Shown: positions 18,389 to 28,059, counted from the stretch's first letter. The stretch is 64,000 bases of DNA from Qiania dongpingensis (GCF_014337195.1 NZ_CP060634.1:310001-374000); one strand, 5' to 3'. Numbers and translations are program-made. Notes: a model not told the origin generated them from the sequence alone.

Positions 18389-18814
18389 CTACTTATCTGC
18401 TTTCAGTAAGGAAAGTGCCACTTCCAAGCGTACATTGCCGCTCTGGAATTCAGAAACACCCTTTTCGATCTGGTCTGCCGCTTCTCCTTTTCCCATGGAA
18501 CGAAGCCTTTTCGCCATTTCATCCAATTCCATCGCATGATGCTTGTTATGCTGAAGCATATAGCTCACAAGCGCCAGAGTCTCATCCTCTGCCTCCGCAC
18601 AGCTGTCACAGGCGCCGGCACATCCGTGGCTGTGAGCATGGCCGCACTCTTCGCCGTCATGGCTGTGAGAGTGGTTTCCGCCGTGTTCATGATCATGCTC
18701 ATTTTCATGGCCTTCCTCATGAACATGTTCATGGGTGTGTTCAATCAAATGGGTGTGGGGATGCGCATGATGGCTGTGGACGACATTTCCGTTTTCATCC
18801 GTAATTACGTGCAT
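18389..18814 (-). CDS. Histidine-rich nickel-binding protein (CooJ-like)
   Basis: A 141-residue protein with 20 histidines between residues 13 and 63, then Cys57, Cys65, Cys69 and Cys72 in CGHAHSHGCAGACDSC. The C-terminal half (residues 75-141) is predicted helical (MLQHNKHHAMELDEMAKRL). Together with cooT it recalls the CooJ-CooT nickel pair of Rhodospirillum, but there the His-rich part is C-terminal while here it is N-terminal, so CooJ-like is a functional comparison, not proof of homology. Nickel storage or delivery to CODH/ACS is the likely role. It is the first gene of the cluster. Confidence 0.8.
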   Translation of the reverse strand: MHVITDENGNVVHSHHAHPHTHLIEHTHEHVHEEGHENEHDHEHGGNHSHSHDGEECGHAHSHGCAGACDSCAEAEDETLALVSYMLQHNKHHAMELDEMAKRLRSMGKGEAADQIEKGVSEFQSGNVRLEVALSLLKADK

Positions 18815-18883
18815 TCCACAATCTCCTTTCTATACTTGATTTTCCAAAAAAACATTGTGTTAAATTTTTAATTATTCTTAGTC

Positions 18884-18912
18884 ATTATACCTTGTCTGGT
18901 AATATTAATCAA
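18884..18912 (-). promoter_or_regulatory. Main sigma-A promoter of the Wood-Ljungdahl cluster
   Basis: On the minus strand TTGATT (18912-18907), 17 bases, then a perfect TATAAT (18889-18884). The leader to the first ATG is about 60 bases. No operator recognised. Confidence 0.8.
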
Positions 18913-18997
18913 GGCTATTTCCTTTTTTTTGGGGTTATTTTGACAATGTTCACAAAAAAATACAAAATATGCCCATCCCGACATATGGTGTCTGTCA

Positions 18998-19498
18998 TTA
19001 TCTTCCACAGCAGTATTTGTATTTTTTTCCGCTTCCGCAGGGACAGGGATCATTTCTCCCCACTTTTTTTCCTTTTACAACGGTCGTGGAAGATTTCTGC
19101 TCCTTATAGAGCTCCTTCTGCCGCTCTTCCGTGAAAATATCATTCCACTGAGGGAGTCCGTAAAGCCAGTCTGCTTTTGCTCCGACCATGTTCTTATACA
19201 AAAGTTCCTTATCAAATTCCAGGCTGACGGGGGTATCCTCTTCCATGCTGTCTATGGGATTGCTTTTTTTCAGGCTGTCGTTGATGCCGTCCAGAAAACC
19301 AACCATGGTCATCAGATCCACTTCATATTTCTCCGCCAGTTCTTTTACCGTGCCGGTCACTGCTTCCTCCGGCGCGGAAAGAAGTTTCTCGTAAATTCCT
19401 TTTTCCAGGTTAAAATAATTCCCCCAGAAATAATTGTTCTGCTGTTCACTCATCTGGCTCTCATAAGCCATTTTTCTCCATTGTTCTAAAAGTGTCAT
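18998..19498 (-). CDS. SEC-C metal-binding domain protein
   Basis: A 166-residue protein ending in the SEC-C zinc motif ([18 protein letters not shown]), which in SecA binds zinc and contacts SecB or ribosomes. The rest (residues 1-140) is helical and seen in clostridial SEC-C proteins of unknown role. The start chosen is the ATG at 19498 ([12 protein letters not shown]), because a TATAAT promoter box covers the more upstream ATGs. Function unknown; a chaperone or ribosome-linked role is only a guess. Confidence 0.8.
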   Translation of the reverse strand: MTLLEQWRKMAYESQMSEQQNNYFWGNYFNLEKGIYEKLLSAPEEAVTGTVKELAEKYEVDLMTMVGFLDGINDSLKKSNPIDSMEEDTPVSLEFDKELLYKNMVGAKADWLYGLPQWNDIFTEERQKELYKEQKSSTTVVKGKKVGRNDPCPCGSGKKYKYCCGR

Positions 19499-19547
19499 TC
19501 CCTGTACCATCCTTCTATTGATTAAAAATAATACTTCTCTAGTGTCC

Positions 19548-19577
19548 ATTATACCCGACACGGACAGGTTATGGCAA
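19548..19577 (-). promoter_or_regulatory. Promoter of the SEC-C gene
   Basis: TTGCCA (19577-19572), 18-base spacer, TATAAT (19553-19548) on the minus strand, about 50 bases before the chosen start. Confidence 0.6.
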
Positions 19578-19640
19578 TAGCAAATTCAGGATTCTGTCTC
19601 TCCTTTCCAGCAATGTTGCCGCAAAAAAGCAAGTGTGATA

Positions 19641-20374
19641 TACTATACCCTTGAACACCTTTCAGACAAGCTTTCTTTGTTTGCTTTAAAAGCAGGAGGA
19701 AATCCGATTCCATCCAGGCGGCTCGCTGGCAGCCGTAACCAGGATCTTTACGGCCTCCAGTCGGTCCTTTCCAACTGACATGGATAAATCGATATTTTTC
19801 CTTGTCAGATTCCAATAAAAACCTGCATGAAATTCGGTTTTTACCTCCCTGCGGCCGGGAAGATCCTGCTAACGCCTTTGCGGCGCTCGCCTTACGATGG
19901 AATCGGATCGTTCCTCCTGCTCCTCCTCCCGCACCAAAGTATTTTCCGATTGCCTTGAAAGCTATTGGGGCGGCCCACCGCAGCCCGCAGCCATAAGGCG
20001 CGCGGGCCGTGTGGATATCCGATCCTTTTCTGGAATCATGAAGTGGTAGTCATTCGAAAAAGTGCGGCAGAAAGAATACCGGCAGAAGGATTCCGGGCCG
20101 GCCTAAAGGTGAGCGCCGCAGGGCAGCGGCCGGTGTTCCCCAGGCGGAGGGAGGCAGAAACGAAAAATACCGATTCCGTTTCTGAGCGAACCGGAGACAG
20201 GAAATCATCCAGATTTCCTGCCGACATGTAAGCGGTACTCCTGAAGCGGGGATAAAGCGGTCCCTGCATCGCCAGCGAACCGAAATCGTGACGGTCCGGA
20301 ACTTCTGCCGGTGTCAGCCTGGAGCCTGATTGGAGCTAACGAAAAACGATTCCAAAAAGTATTTTGTATCATAC
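19641..20374 (-). repeat. 735-bp structured non-coding repeat, copy A
   Basis: About 734 bases that match, as reverse complement, the region 50372-51107. Long blocks are nearly identical in the middle, with the ends more diverged. Drawn on the minus strand to match copy B. It contains a stem GGCAGGAAATC / GATTTCCTGTC (20222-20196) whose partner in copy B differs by a compensatory A-U for G-C change, plus further conserved hairpins. Reading frames through it are not shared between copies because of single-base indels. No transposase or terminal repeats were recognised. Orientation of transcription, if any, is unknown. The region 19499-19640 next to it holds only the SEC-C promoter. Confidence 0.9.
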
Positions 20375-20420
20375 ACAATAGGCCAAGTTTTCACATATCA
20401 TCAGGAAAGGATCTTCTTCC

Positions 20421-21269
20421 ATGAACTTAAATGCAGACTTATCTATAGATCTTCATATCCATTCTACTTATTCCGACGGCTCCTTTACTCCGAATGAGCT
20501 GGCTGCCCTTGCAAAGGAAAAAGAGCTGGCCGCCATCTCCCTGACCGACCATGATACCGCCGCAGGAATACCTGAGCTTCTGGAAGCCTGTGACCGCCTG
20601 GGCATCCAGGCACTCCCGGGAATCGAGCTGTCCTGCACCTGGCAGGGAAAAAGCGTTCATATCCTGGGATACGGGATGGATTGGCAGGCTTCTGGGTTTC
20701 AGGAACAGCTGGCGCAATGGCAGGCAGACCGGGAAATCCGGAATCAAAAAATCGTGGAGAAGCTTCAAAATGGAGGATTTGATATATCCATGGAAGCCCT
20801 ACACCGGTATTTTAAGGAGGCCGTCCTCACCAGAGCCAACATAGCCGTATATCTGGCTGAAAAAGGGCAGATTGCAGACAAAGATACTGCTTTTTCCAAA
20901 TTGATCGGAAAAGGCTGCCCCTATTATGTTCCTAGAAAACCAATAGCTCCGGAAGAAGCCATTTCATTTCTCCTGTCCTACGGCGGAATACCGGTATTCG
21001 CTCACCCAATCTTATGTCATATGTGTGAAATGCAGTTGGATTCTTTCACCGGCCATCTGAAAGCTCTCGGTCTACGTGGGATAGAGGGCTATTACTCCGG
21101 ATATGCTCCATCTGACGAAGCATCAATTGCCAGAATCGCTAAAAAACACGGTCTTTTTCTTACCGGCGGTTCCGACTTTCACGGCACCGCCAAGCCTTCC
21201 ATCTCCCTAGGTACGGGGAAAGGGAACCTGCACGTTCCGTACTCCTGTTTTTTAAATCTTGTCTCCTGA
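20421..21269 (+). CDS. PHP domain metal-dependent phosphoesterase
   Basis: A 282-residue PHP-superfamily hydrolase: metal ligands His12 and His14 in DLHIHSTYSD, then LTDHDTAAGIPELLEA, GIELSC and the C-terminal GGSDFHG. The closest characterised relatives act as 3',5'-nucleoside bisphosphate phosphatase or the 5'-exoribonuclease RNase AM; which one applies here is not shown. The start has AGGAAAGG upstream. Single gene, convergent with an ABC transporter. Confidence 0.88.
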   Translation: MNLNADLSIDLHIHSTYSDGSFTPNELAALAKEKELAAISLTDHDTAAGIPELLEACDRLGIQALPGIELSCTWQGKSVHILGYGMDWQASGFQEQLAQWQADREIRNQKIVEKLQNGGFDISMEALHRYFKEAVLTRANIAVYLAEKGQIADKDTAFSKLIGKGCPYYVPRKPIAPEEAISFLLSYGGIPVFAHPILCHMCEMQLDSFTGHLKALGLRGIEGYYSGYAPSDEASIARIAKKHGLFLTGGSDFHGTAKPSISLGTGKGNLHVPYSCFLNLVS

Positions 21270-21290
21270 ATGTTGTCTCATATTGTTTTA

Positions 21291-21383
21291 AATAATTAAA
21301 GCGTCCAACGAATGACAGGTATCCTCCATACTGGTTTTGTCCGGTAAAGGGGTACCTGGCACGAATTGAACGCTCTCTTTATT
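21291..21383. terminator. Long imperfect inverted repeat between convergent genes
   Basis: Outer arms 21291-21308 and 21366-21383 pair at 14 of 18 positions, and inner arms CAGGTATCC (21316-21324) and GGGTACCTG (21350-21358) pair fully with one wobble. The flanks are A/T rich. It probably ends both the PHP gene and the ABC operon; a small repeat-element origin is possible. Confidence 0.55.
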
Positions 21384-21396
21384 TAACACAGACTTC

Positions 21397-22191
21397 TCAT
21401 TCCAGATTCAGCCTATACTTTAAAATGCAGTAAGAACCAATGTATCCTCCCACTGCAACTGCGGCCTTAAACAATATAGAGGCAAGATTCGTCACAGTGA
21501 AATACAAGGTAGAACCGTAAGAACCGTCAAGAATACTGATAAAAATCGTACTGCCGAGCGCTGAGATCATCCCCAGCACGATATTCGTTCCTATATAAAT
21601 GCCGATGGCCGCCAGCACTCTGTGTTTTGATACAAGCTGGCCGACACAGATGGAAAAATATATCACCAATACCATCTGAACGACAGAAACCAGCCCGTTC
21701 AGGACATACAAGATCGCTACAAAAGGATTATAGAGTTTAACTGCCTCAAACAGCCTCTCTGCAAAACTTGCCATGGGATATCCCCACATTTCGGTTCCCG
21801 CAGTCAGAATCACTCCGGACAAAGCCAGTATCACAAAGCTGACTATCAGCAGAGTCACACCGCTGATGATTTTTGAGATCAGATGGGAATGATAGGACAC
21901 CGGCAGAGTAAAGGAAAGATATCCCTCATTTCCCATCAGATTTTTGTAAAAGCGCATGGCGATCATAAGATACGTCAGCACCATCAGAGCGCCGCAGCCA
22001 ATGAAATACATGACGACAGATCCCATTACGGTCATCATAGAAAGAACGTCATTGTCAAAGGCCGGGTAATCAATATCCACCATGGCAATGGAAACACGCG
22101 CCAAGAATGTGATACCGATAAAAACCGCATACATGAGCAGAAAATAATAAAGATTGGATTTATAATCATATTTTAACAATTTGCCTAACAT
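21397..22191 (-). CDS. ABC transporter permease
   Basis: A 264-residue membrane protein with about six hydrophobic segments and the segment MRFYKNLMGNEGYLSFTLPV, typical of ABC-2-like permeases of Clostridia. It overlaps the ATPase gene by 7 bases and surely forms one transporter with it. Substrate unknown. Confidence 0.85.
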   Translation of the reverse strand: MLGKLLKYDYKSNLYYFLLMYAVFIGITFLARVSIAMVDIDYPAFDNDVLSMMTVMGSVVMYFIGCGALMVLTYLMIAMRFYKNLMGNEGYLSFTLPVSYHSHLISKIISGVTLLIVSFVILALSGVILTAGTEMWGYPMASFAERLFEAVKLYNPFVAILYVLNGLVSVVQMVLVIYFSICVGQLVSKHRVLAAIGIYIGTNIVLGMISALGSTIFISILDGSYGSTLYFTVTNLASILFKAAVAVGGYIGSYCILKYRLNLE

Positions 22192-22889
22192 CTGAACACC
22201 TCCCGGAACGTGGCATCAATGGAACAGCCCTTCGTTTTTCTCAGATTCTCAGCCTGGGCGGCCATCACCACATTTCCATCCTTTAAAAATATCACATCAT
22301 CGAGAATCTGTTCCACATCTGCGATCAGATGGGTGGATATCAGAATCGTCGCTTCCGGATTATAATTGGATACGATGGTACTCAGAATATAGTCCCTGGC
22401 AGCCGGATCCACTCCGCCGATCGGCTCATCAAGCACATACAGGCTGGCATTTCTGCTCATGACCATGATAAGCTGGACCTTTTCCTTGGTCCCTTTCGAC
22501 ATGGTCTTCATCCTGTCCTGCGGATCGATGTTCAGTCTTTTCAGCATTTCATAAGCCCTCGTAGTATCAAAATCATCATAGAAATCACGAAAATAATCGA
22601 TGATCTGATGAATCCTCATGGATTTATTCAGGTATGTCACCTCCGGCAAATACGATATGATACGTTTTGTTTCCTCTCCCACCGGGTAACCGCCGATATA
22701 AAGCTCGCCTTTTTCCGGGGTCAGCAGTCCATTGATCAGCTTGATAAATGTCGTCTTTCCGCTTCCGTTCGGACCCAGAAGGCCAATGATCCTTCCTTTG
22801 CCCAGAGATAAGCTCACCCCTTTTAAGGCCTTTGTCCTTCCGCCGTCATAAGACTTTTCCAAATTTCTGCATTCTAGTATAGAAGCCAC
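22185..22889 (-). CDS. ABC transporter ATP-binding protein
   Basis: A 234-residue ABC ATPase: Walker A GLLGPNGSGKTTFIKLI, signature region MSKGTKEKVQLIM (degenerate LSGGQ), Walker B with SLYVLDEPIGGVDP, and a switch His in ILISTHLIADVE. The GTG at 22889 was chosen as start because AAAGGAG lies nine bases upstream; upstream ATGs overlap that site. The gene follows the M6 protease stop by 24 bases, so the three genes likely form one operon. It resembles the bacitracin/YtrB-like exporter ATPases, but no GntR regulator is adjacent. Confidence 0.9.
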   Translation of the reverse strand: MASILECRNLEKSYDGGRTKALKGVSLSLGKGRIIGLLGPNGSGKTTFIKLINGLLTPEKGELYIGGYPVGEETKRIISYLPEVTYLNKSMRIHQIIDYFRDFYDDFDTTRAYEMLKRLNIDPQDRMKTMSKGTKEKVQLIMVMSRNASLYVLDEPIGGVDPAARDYILSTIVSNYNPEATILISTHLIADVEQILDDVIFLKDGNVVMAAQAENLRKTKGCSIDATFREVFRC

Positions 22890-22912
22890 TTTTATCATCT
22901 CCTTTATTAAAA

Positions 22913-25846
22913 CTATATGTTTTGGAACCCAAAGCATTTGTCATCGAGCAAAATACCATCACGGTTATACACACGAAAATAGGTCCAATAATATCCATAC
23001 TTCGGATTCCAGATTGCCCATAACGTTTTTCCCGACGCAATAGATGTCTGTCCTGTAGACCATATCCATGCCGGCTTGCCTTGAGCCAAAAGAGTACAAT
23101 CCAAAATCATAAGCTCGTATCTCAAATTACTATTTGGATTAACATTTGTCTCCACTCCAATCATAAAGCCATTCCCATACGGATTTGGCATCTGGCATAT
23201 CCCGGAAATTCTCACGGAACTAAAATTATAGAGTAATTCTGAACTGACATTTTTATTATCAGCCATCACCTCTACATGTAAACGGTATGATCCAGTATTT
23301 TCAGGCTTCCAATTTATAAATGGAAACTCAATCCAATCCTGAATGTATACAATTTGCTTTGTCCGTTCATCTGTTATTTCCCACCGGTACATAACATGTT
23401 CTGCATTGGACTCTGTTACAGCACCGGCCGTAATCGTGATTCCATCGTCTTCCATCAGATAAATCCCCGAACAATACAGTTTAGTATCATCCGCACTGGA
23501 TTCACTGCTGGACGGCTGGGACGTACTTTCCTCCACCTTTCCTCCATTCGGAGCCAAACTGTGGTACTTATGTTCCGCCAAGCTGCCGCCATTACCGCTC
23601 CCATAAGAGAATACAAGTTTTATATACTCTTCGTCTGAGTACAGAAACGCAAACTCAGGCGCTTCATTGCCTGCATAATATCCCAACTGACTCCACACGC
23701 CATCGGACGATCTGTAAAACACAGCTGTTTTCCCATCGGTCCCGCTCTGTCCATCGCTTCTCACAGCAGCATAAGGCACACCGCCCCGAATCAAAAGTGA
23801 CATATCCGCAGTGGATTTTCCTATTGGGAAAGAATCCAGCCCCTTCCAGGAAGAATCGTCGTACTGGAACAAAGCCGCCTCTGCTTTTCCTTTCTGGCGG
23901 GCCAGGACGTAAAGATAACCATTATCTGACCTGGCCATGGTCAAATCCTCACAGGCAAATCCCGAACTGCTTTTTAAAACCGTTCCGTCTTTGCTTACCT
24001 TGACAGACTTCAAAAGCTCCCCGTCCCCAAATGCCCGATATCCCAGATAGAATGCTCCTTCTCCCGGCGTCAAATGTACTTGAACAGGATATTCAGAAGA
24101 GGGAATGAGATTTTTCATATATACTTCTAAAATCCCCGTATCCGCTCGATAACGATATACAGAAAGCGCATTGTCACTCCCCGTCACTACAGAAAAAAGG
24201 CCAAAATCCGTTCCCACTATGCTGGCTTTATTCCAAAAATCCGCTGCAGGCAAAGACACTTCCTTCCAATTCCCGTCCTGGTACAAAAACACAGACTGTT
24301 TTTTGTAGGCAGGGTCCATAAGAGATACGACGGGACGTCCCTCATACAAAGTGATGCAGGGCTCATTCCCATCTTTTAAAACGTTGCCGATCTGTTCCCA
24401 TGTCCCATTTTTTAAAAAAGATACTTGATAGGCATTGCCCGATTTATGCAACATATAAATGGTTCCGTCGGATGCCTGAACCATATCCATCATGGTGCTG
24501 CTGCATTCCGGAATGGAAGCCGCATCCTTTTTCCATAAATCCAGAGATTCTGTGTCCCCATAATGAACATCAAAGGAAACGGTTCCATCTTCATTGGTCA
24601 CAATACCGTCGATGGTAATGCCTGAATTGCTGCCGTCGGAATAAACGATCGCACCTTCCGATGCGCCCTTGGTCATATCACCGTTTCCAATCGTACTACC
24701 ATCTGCGAACACAGAATGCTCCAGATTATTTAACTGCACCTGACTGAAGCTTCCATCATCATACCGATGAACGTATACGCCATACTCACCGGTAATATTG
24801 CTCAGCCGTTCTACCCGTGTGTTGATACGATACACAATGAGCCCCGTGCCAGGAACACGCAGATCATAAGACGCATCGATCGGATTTCCTTTTACCCGGT
24901 ATTCTACCACAAAGAATTCCAGCTCTGACTGGTCAGTTTTAAGAATGTAAGCCTGACTGCCGTTAGGGCTCGTGGCAGGGGCAAGGGTGACTCTTCCGCT
25001 GTCTTTGAGGGTATCAACCGTCAGCCATCCAGAAACTGCCGAGCGCATATAAGCGAGCGGAAATCGGAGAGGCACCATGCTGGAAGCCATGATATCCCAT
25101 CCTCCGACCGGCCGGTCCGTATTCGCATCGTCTCCCACATATAGATCCGGATATCCAATAGAGTGAAGAAATTCATGGCAGATCGTCCCGGCATCATCAA
25201 AAGCCGTACTCACGTTCAGCACATTATAAGCTCCTATGTAGCTGCCGTTCAGGGTCTGGGAGCCGTCAAAATTCGCCTTGTGAGGATAGGCAAAGCCGTC
25301 TCTGTCCGAAATGGTCCGGCCTGTAGTATCCATAACAACCGTCAGATTATCCACGCACCCGTCTCCGTTATAATCCAGATTCACACTGGAATCCATGGAC
25401 AAAGTTCCGCTCTCTAACAGCTCTGCAATAATTTCATATTCTCCCAGGGCGCTGTTATTTTGGTATTCTGAAAATCCTTTTGACAGTGTATACGGTATGA
25501 TCTTCGTGCCGTTATCCTGAGGAAAGAAGCTTTTCACATGAAACTGGCCATAGGAAACAGCCTCCAGATAGGAAGGCAGGGAAGCTGCATAGGTAGTATC
25601 CTGAAAAAATTTCCGCGCCCTTTCTGTTCTTGTCCCATATCCATACATATCCGTCAGGCTGTCTTTATCCTCCAGAAAATTCTCCGTAGGACTGTCGGCA
25701 AACCGGACAAAAACCACAACATTAGCAAAGCTTTCGTCCTTGCCGTTTTTCTGTCCGCTGGACTCGACCGGCACCAGAACAGATAATATAATCCCAAGAA
25801 ACAGCACTGCCGCCGCACAAATTGTCCCTCGAAACTTTTTTTTCAT
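22913..25846 (-). CDS. Secreted M6-family metalloprotease domain protein
   Basis: A 977-residue exported protein. A signal peptide (Lys-rich start, hydrophobic residues about 8-27) leads to an M6 (immune inhibitor A-like) peptidase domain with the zinc motif HEFLHSIGYPD (His224, Glu225, His228, Asp234). Residues from about 420 to 740 look like repeated beta-propeller-type strands, and the C-terminal 230 residues contain two beta-sandwich modules rich in Tyr and Trp, the last ending at the stop without anchor. It may degrade host or dietary proteins at the cell surface. GGGGAGG lies at proper distance before the ATG. Followed within 24 bases by an ABC transporter. Confidence 0.87.
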   Translation of the reverse strand: MKKKFRGTICAAAVLFLGIILSVLVPVESSGQKNGKDESFANVVVFVRFADSPTENFLEDKDSLTDMYGYGTRTERARKFFQDTTYAASLPSYLEAVSYGQFHVKSFFPQDNGTKIIPYTLSKGFSEYQNNSALGEYEIIAELLESGTLSMDSSVNLDYNGDGCVDNLTVVMDTTGRTISDRDGFAYPHKANFDGSQTLNGSYIGAYNVLNVSTAFDDAGTICHEFLHSIGYPDLYVGDDANTDRPVGGWDIMASSMVPLRFPLAYMRSAVSGWLTVDTLKDSGRVTLAPATSPNGSQAYILKTDQSELEFFVVEYRVKGNPIDASYDLRVPGTGLIVYRINTRVERLSNITGEYGVYVHRYDDGSFSQVQLNNLEHSVFADGSTIGNGDMTKGASEGAIVYSDGSNSGITIDGIVTNEDGTVSFDVHYGDTESLDLWKKDAASIPECSSTMMDMVQASDGTIYMLHKSGNAYQVSFLKNGTWEQIGNVLKDGNEPCITLYEGRPVVSLMDPAYKKQSVFLYQDGNWKEVSLPAADFWNKASIVGTDFGLFSVVTGSDNALSVYRYRADTGILEVYMKNLIPSSEYPVQVHLTPGEGAFYLGYRAFGDGELLKSVKVSKDGTVLKSSSGFACEDLTMARSDNGYLYVLARQKGKAEAALFQYDDSSWKGLDSFPIGKSTADMSLLIRGGVPYAAVRSDGQSGTDGKTAVFYRSSDGVWSQLGYYAGNEAPEFAFLYSDEEYIKLVFSYGSGNGGSLAEHKYHSLAPNGGKVEESTSQPSSSESSADDTKLYCSGIYLMEDDGITITAGAVTESNAEHVMYRWEITDERTKQIVYIQDWIEFPFINWKPENTGSYRLHVEVMADNKNVSSELLYNFSSVRISGICQMPNPYGNGFMIGVETNVNPNSNLRYELMILDCTLLAQGKPAWIWSTGQTSIASGKTLWAIWNPKYGYYWTYFRVYNRDGILLDDKCFGFQNI

Positions 25847-25885
25847 ATCCGGACCTCCCCTTTACCATTGTCTTATTACCAACTC

Positions 25886-25914
25886 ATTATATCATTCTTT
25901 CATACGGCTGTATA
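25886..25914 (-). promoter_or_regulatory. Promoter of the protease-ABC operon
   Basis: On the minus strand TATACA (25914-25909), 17 bases, TATAAT (25891-25886), about 40 bases before the M6 protease ATG. Confidence 0.55.
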
Positions 25915-25955
25915 TTCTTCTTTTTCAATCTTAAGAATCCTTCGCAGATATTCCT

Positions 25956-28016
25956 TTATAAAGCCAGAGCGCTATCTGCCCTCCGTGCAAGCAAAAGATC
26001 GATCTTCTGGCGGAGCACCCGGTGTTTCTCCGAGGAAAGGTCCGGATCTTCTGAAAGGACAGTCTCTGCCGCTTCCGCCGTCTCTTTGAGAATATCCGCG
26101 TCTGTAAAGACATCTCCAATAGAAAATTCCATCAGGCCGCTTTGACGGATTCCGAAGATATCGCCGGGCCCTCTCATCTTCAGATCCTCGGAGGCAATAT
26201 AAAATCCGTCGTTGGACTTATTAAGAATCTCCAGGCGCTTGTTTTTCTCCTCATCCTCTGAGCCGTTTACAAAAATGCAGTAGGACTGAAAACTTCCGCG
26301 CCCCACGCGTCCTCTGAGCTGGTGGAGCTGGGCCAGTCCAAACCGTTCCGCGTTTTCCACCAGCATCACCGTAGCGTTCGGCACGTCGATTCCCACCTCG
26401 ATCACGGTGGTGGACACCAATACATGGATCCGGTTTTCCGCAAAGGCTTCCATGATCTCCTCTTTTTCGGCGCCGCTCATCCTGCCATGGAGGTATTCCA
26501 CCTTGATGAATGGGGGGAAAATGCCTCGGAGCTTTCTGGCATAATCTATGACATTTTCTCCGTCCATCTGTTCGCTTTCCTCAACCATCGGACAAATGAC
26601 ATAGGCCTGATGCCCTTTCTTTACTTCTCCCTCTATGAACTGATAGGCTTTTTTCCTGTATGAGACTCCGACGACACAATTTTTTATGGGAAGCCTCCGC
26701 GCCGGCAGCTCGTCTATAACGGAAATATCCAGATCTCCATATAGAATGATCGCCAAAGTTCTGGGAATCGGCGTAGCGCTCATGACAAGAACGTGAGGCT
26801 CGCCTCCTTTTTCAGAAAATAATTTCCGCTGGCGGACGCCGAACCGGTGCTGTTCATCTGTGATCACCAGGCCAAGGCTGTCATATACCACTTTTTCCTG
26901 TATCAGGGCATGGGTTCCTACGATGATATCCGCTTCATGGGAAGCGATCTTTTCATATATCCCCCGTTTTTCCCGGGCAGACATGGAACCAGTCAGCAGT
27001 ACAATGTTTTTTTCAATGCCATGAGCTGAAAAAAGCGCGGTGATCGATTCATAATGCTGTTTCGCCAACACCTCCGTCGGCGCCATCATGGCTCCCTGGT
27101 AGCCGTTCTCCACTACGGCAAGCAGCGCAAGGACTGCCACTATGGTCTTGCCGGAGCCCACGTCTCCTTGTACCAGACGGCTCATCAGGCTCTTTCCTTT
27201 CATATCCCGGAAGATATCCCGCAGCGTTTCCTTCTGTCCGCCGGTGAGCGCGTATGGAAGTTCCTTTTCCAGCCTTTCTGCCTCTTTTACAGTATTGACC
27301 GGGAATCCGTTCTCTTTTCGTTCACTGCTCCCCCGCAAAAGTCTGAGAGCAAGAATGAACAGAAAGAATTCATCAAAAACAAGCCGTTTCCTTGCAAACA
27401 GAAGCTCTTGTTCGTCCTTCGGGAAATGTATCGTCCTCAGGGCAAAATTATATTCTGCCAGCTCTTCCTTCTTCCTTATCCAGTCAGGCAGATAATCCTT
27501 TTGTACCGGAAGCGCTTCTAAAGCCTGGTATACTGCTTTCATCATGGCTTTATTGGTAAGCCCTGCGGTGAGATTGTAAACCGGCTGTCTGGTGTGCAAA
27601 AGTTTTTCATATTCGTCATATCCCAGGACAGCCGCCTGCTCCATACACAGGCCATATTGATTCCTCACCACTCTGCCGCGGAAGATATAGCGTCCGCCTG
27701 GCTTAAGAGCATTGGCCAGATAAGGCATATTGAACCAGACAGCTTTTAAGGACCCGCTGCCATCCTGCAGGACAGCAGCAGTCACCTTGGTCCTGGACGC
27801 TGTCTTCACTTCCGGACGTCTGGCAACTGTGGCATCCACCGCGCAGATTCCGGGAACGGAGATATCTCCGACAGCTACGGCGGGTTCATAACGGTCATAA
27901 TCCCTGGGATAGGCATGAATCAGATCTTCAATGTTTCGTATTCCCAGTTTTTCCATGAGCCTGGCGGTTTTTTCTCCGACTCCTTTTATGGCTGTCACCG
28001 AATCCGTAAGCTTCAT
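25956..28016 (-). CDS. recG: ATP-dependent DNA helicase RecG
   Basis: A 686-residue helicase that remodels stalled forks and Holliday junctions. N-terminal wedge/OB domain, then helicase motifs GDVGSGKTIVA (Walker A), DEQHRFG (DExH), VMSATPIPRTLAI, and the C-terminal HQLRGRVGRG. Start ATG at 28016 has TTTGGAGG eight bases upstream, whereas ATGs up to 63 bases upstream lie within a terminator-leader region. Normal family length. Confidence 0.95.
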   Translation of the reverse strand: MKLTDSVTAIKGVGEKTARLMEKLGIRNIEDLIHAYPRDYDRYEPAVAVGDISVPGICAVDATVARRPEVKTASRTKVTAAVLQDGSGSLKAVWFNMPYLANALKPGGRYIFRGRVVRNQYGLCMEQAAVLGYDEYEKLLHTRQPVYNLTAGLTNKAMMKAVYQALEALPVQKDYLPDWIRKKEELAEYNFALRTIHFPKDEQELLFARKRLVFDEFFLFILALRLLRGSSERKENGFPVNTVKEAERLEKELPYALTGGQKETLRDIFRDMKGKSLMSRLVQGDVGSGKTIVAVLALLAVVENGYQGAMMAPTEVLAKQHYESITALFSAHGIEKNIVLLTGSMSAREKRGIYEKIASHEADIIVGTHALIQEKVVYDSLGLVITDEQHRFGVRQRKLFSEKGGEPHVLVMSATPIPRTLAIILYGDLDISVIDELPARRLPIKNCVVGVSYRKKAYQFIEGEVKKGHQAYVICPMVEESEQMDGENVIDYARKLRGIFPPFIKVEYLHGRMSGAEKEEIMEAFAENRIHVLVSTTVIEVGIDVPNATVMLVENAERFGLAQLHQLRGRVGRGSFQSYCIFVNGSEDEEKNKRLEILNKSNDGFYIASEDLKMRGPGDIFGIRQSGLMEFSIGDVFTDADILKETAEAAETVLSEDPDLSSEKHRVLRQKIDLLLARRADSALAL

Positions 28017-28059
28017 TTTGTCTTCCTCCAAAGCATCCATAAGACTTTCCCATTGTATA

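Noticed and set aside
18389..18814. Reading the His-rich protein as a CDF/ZIP metal transporter
   Set aside because: There are no membrane helices in the 141 residues.
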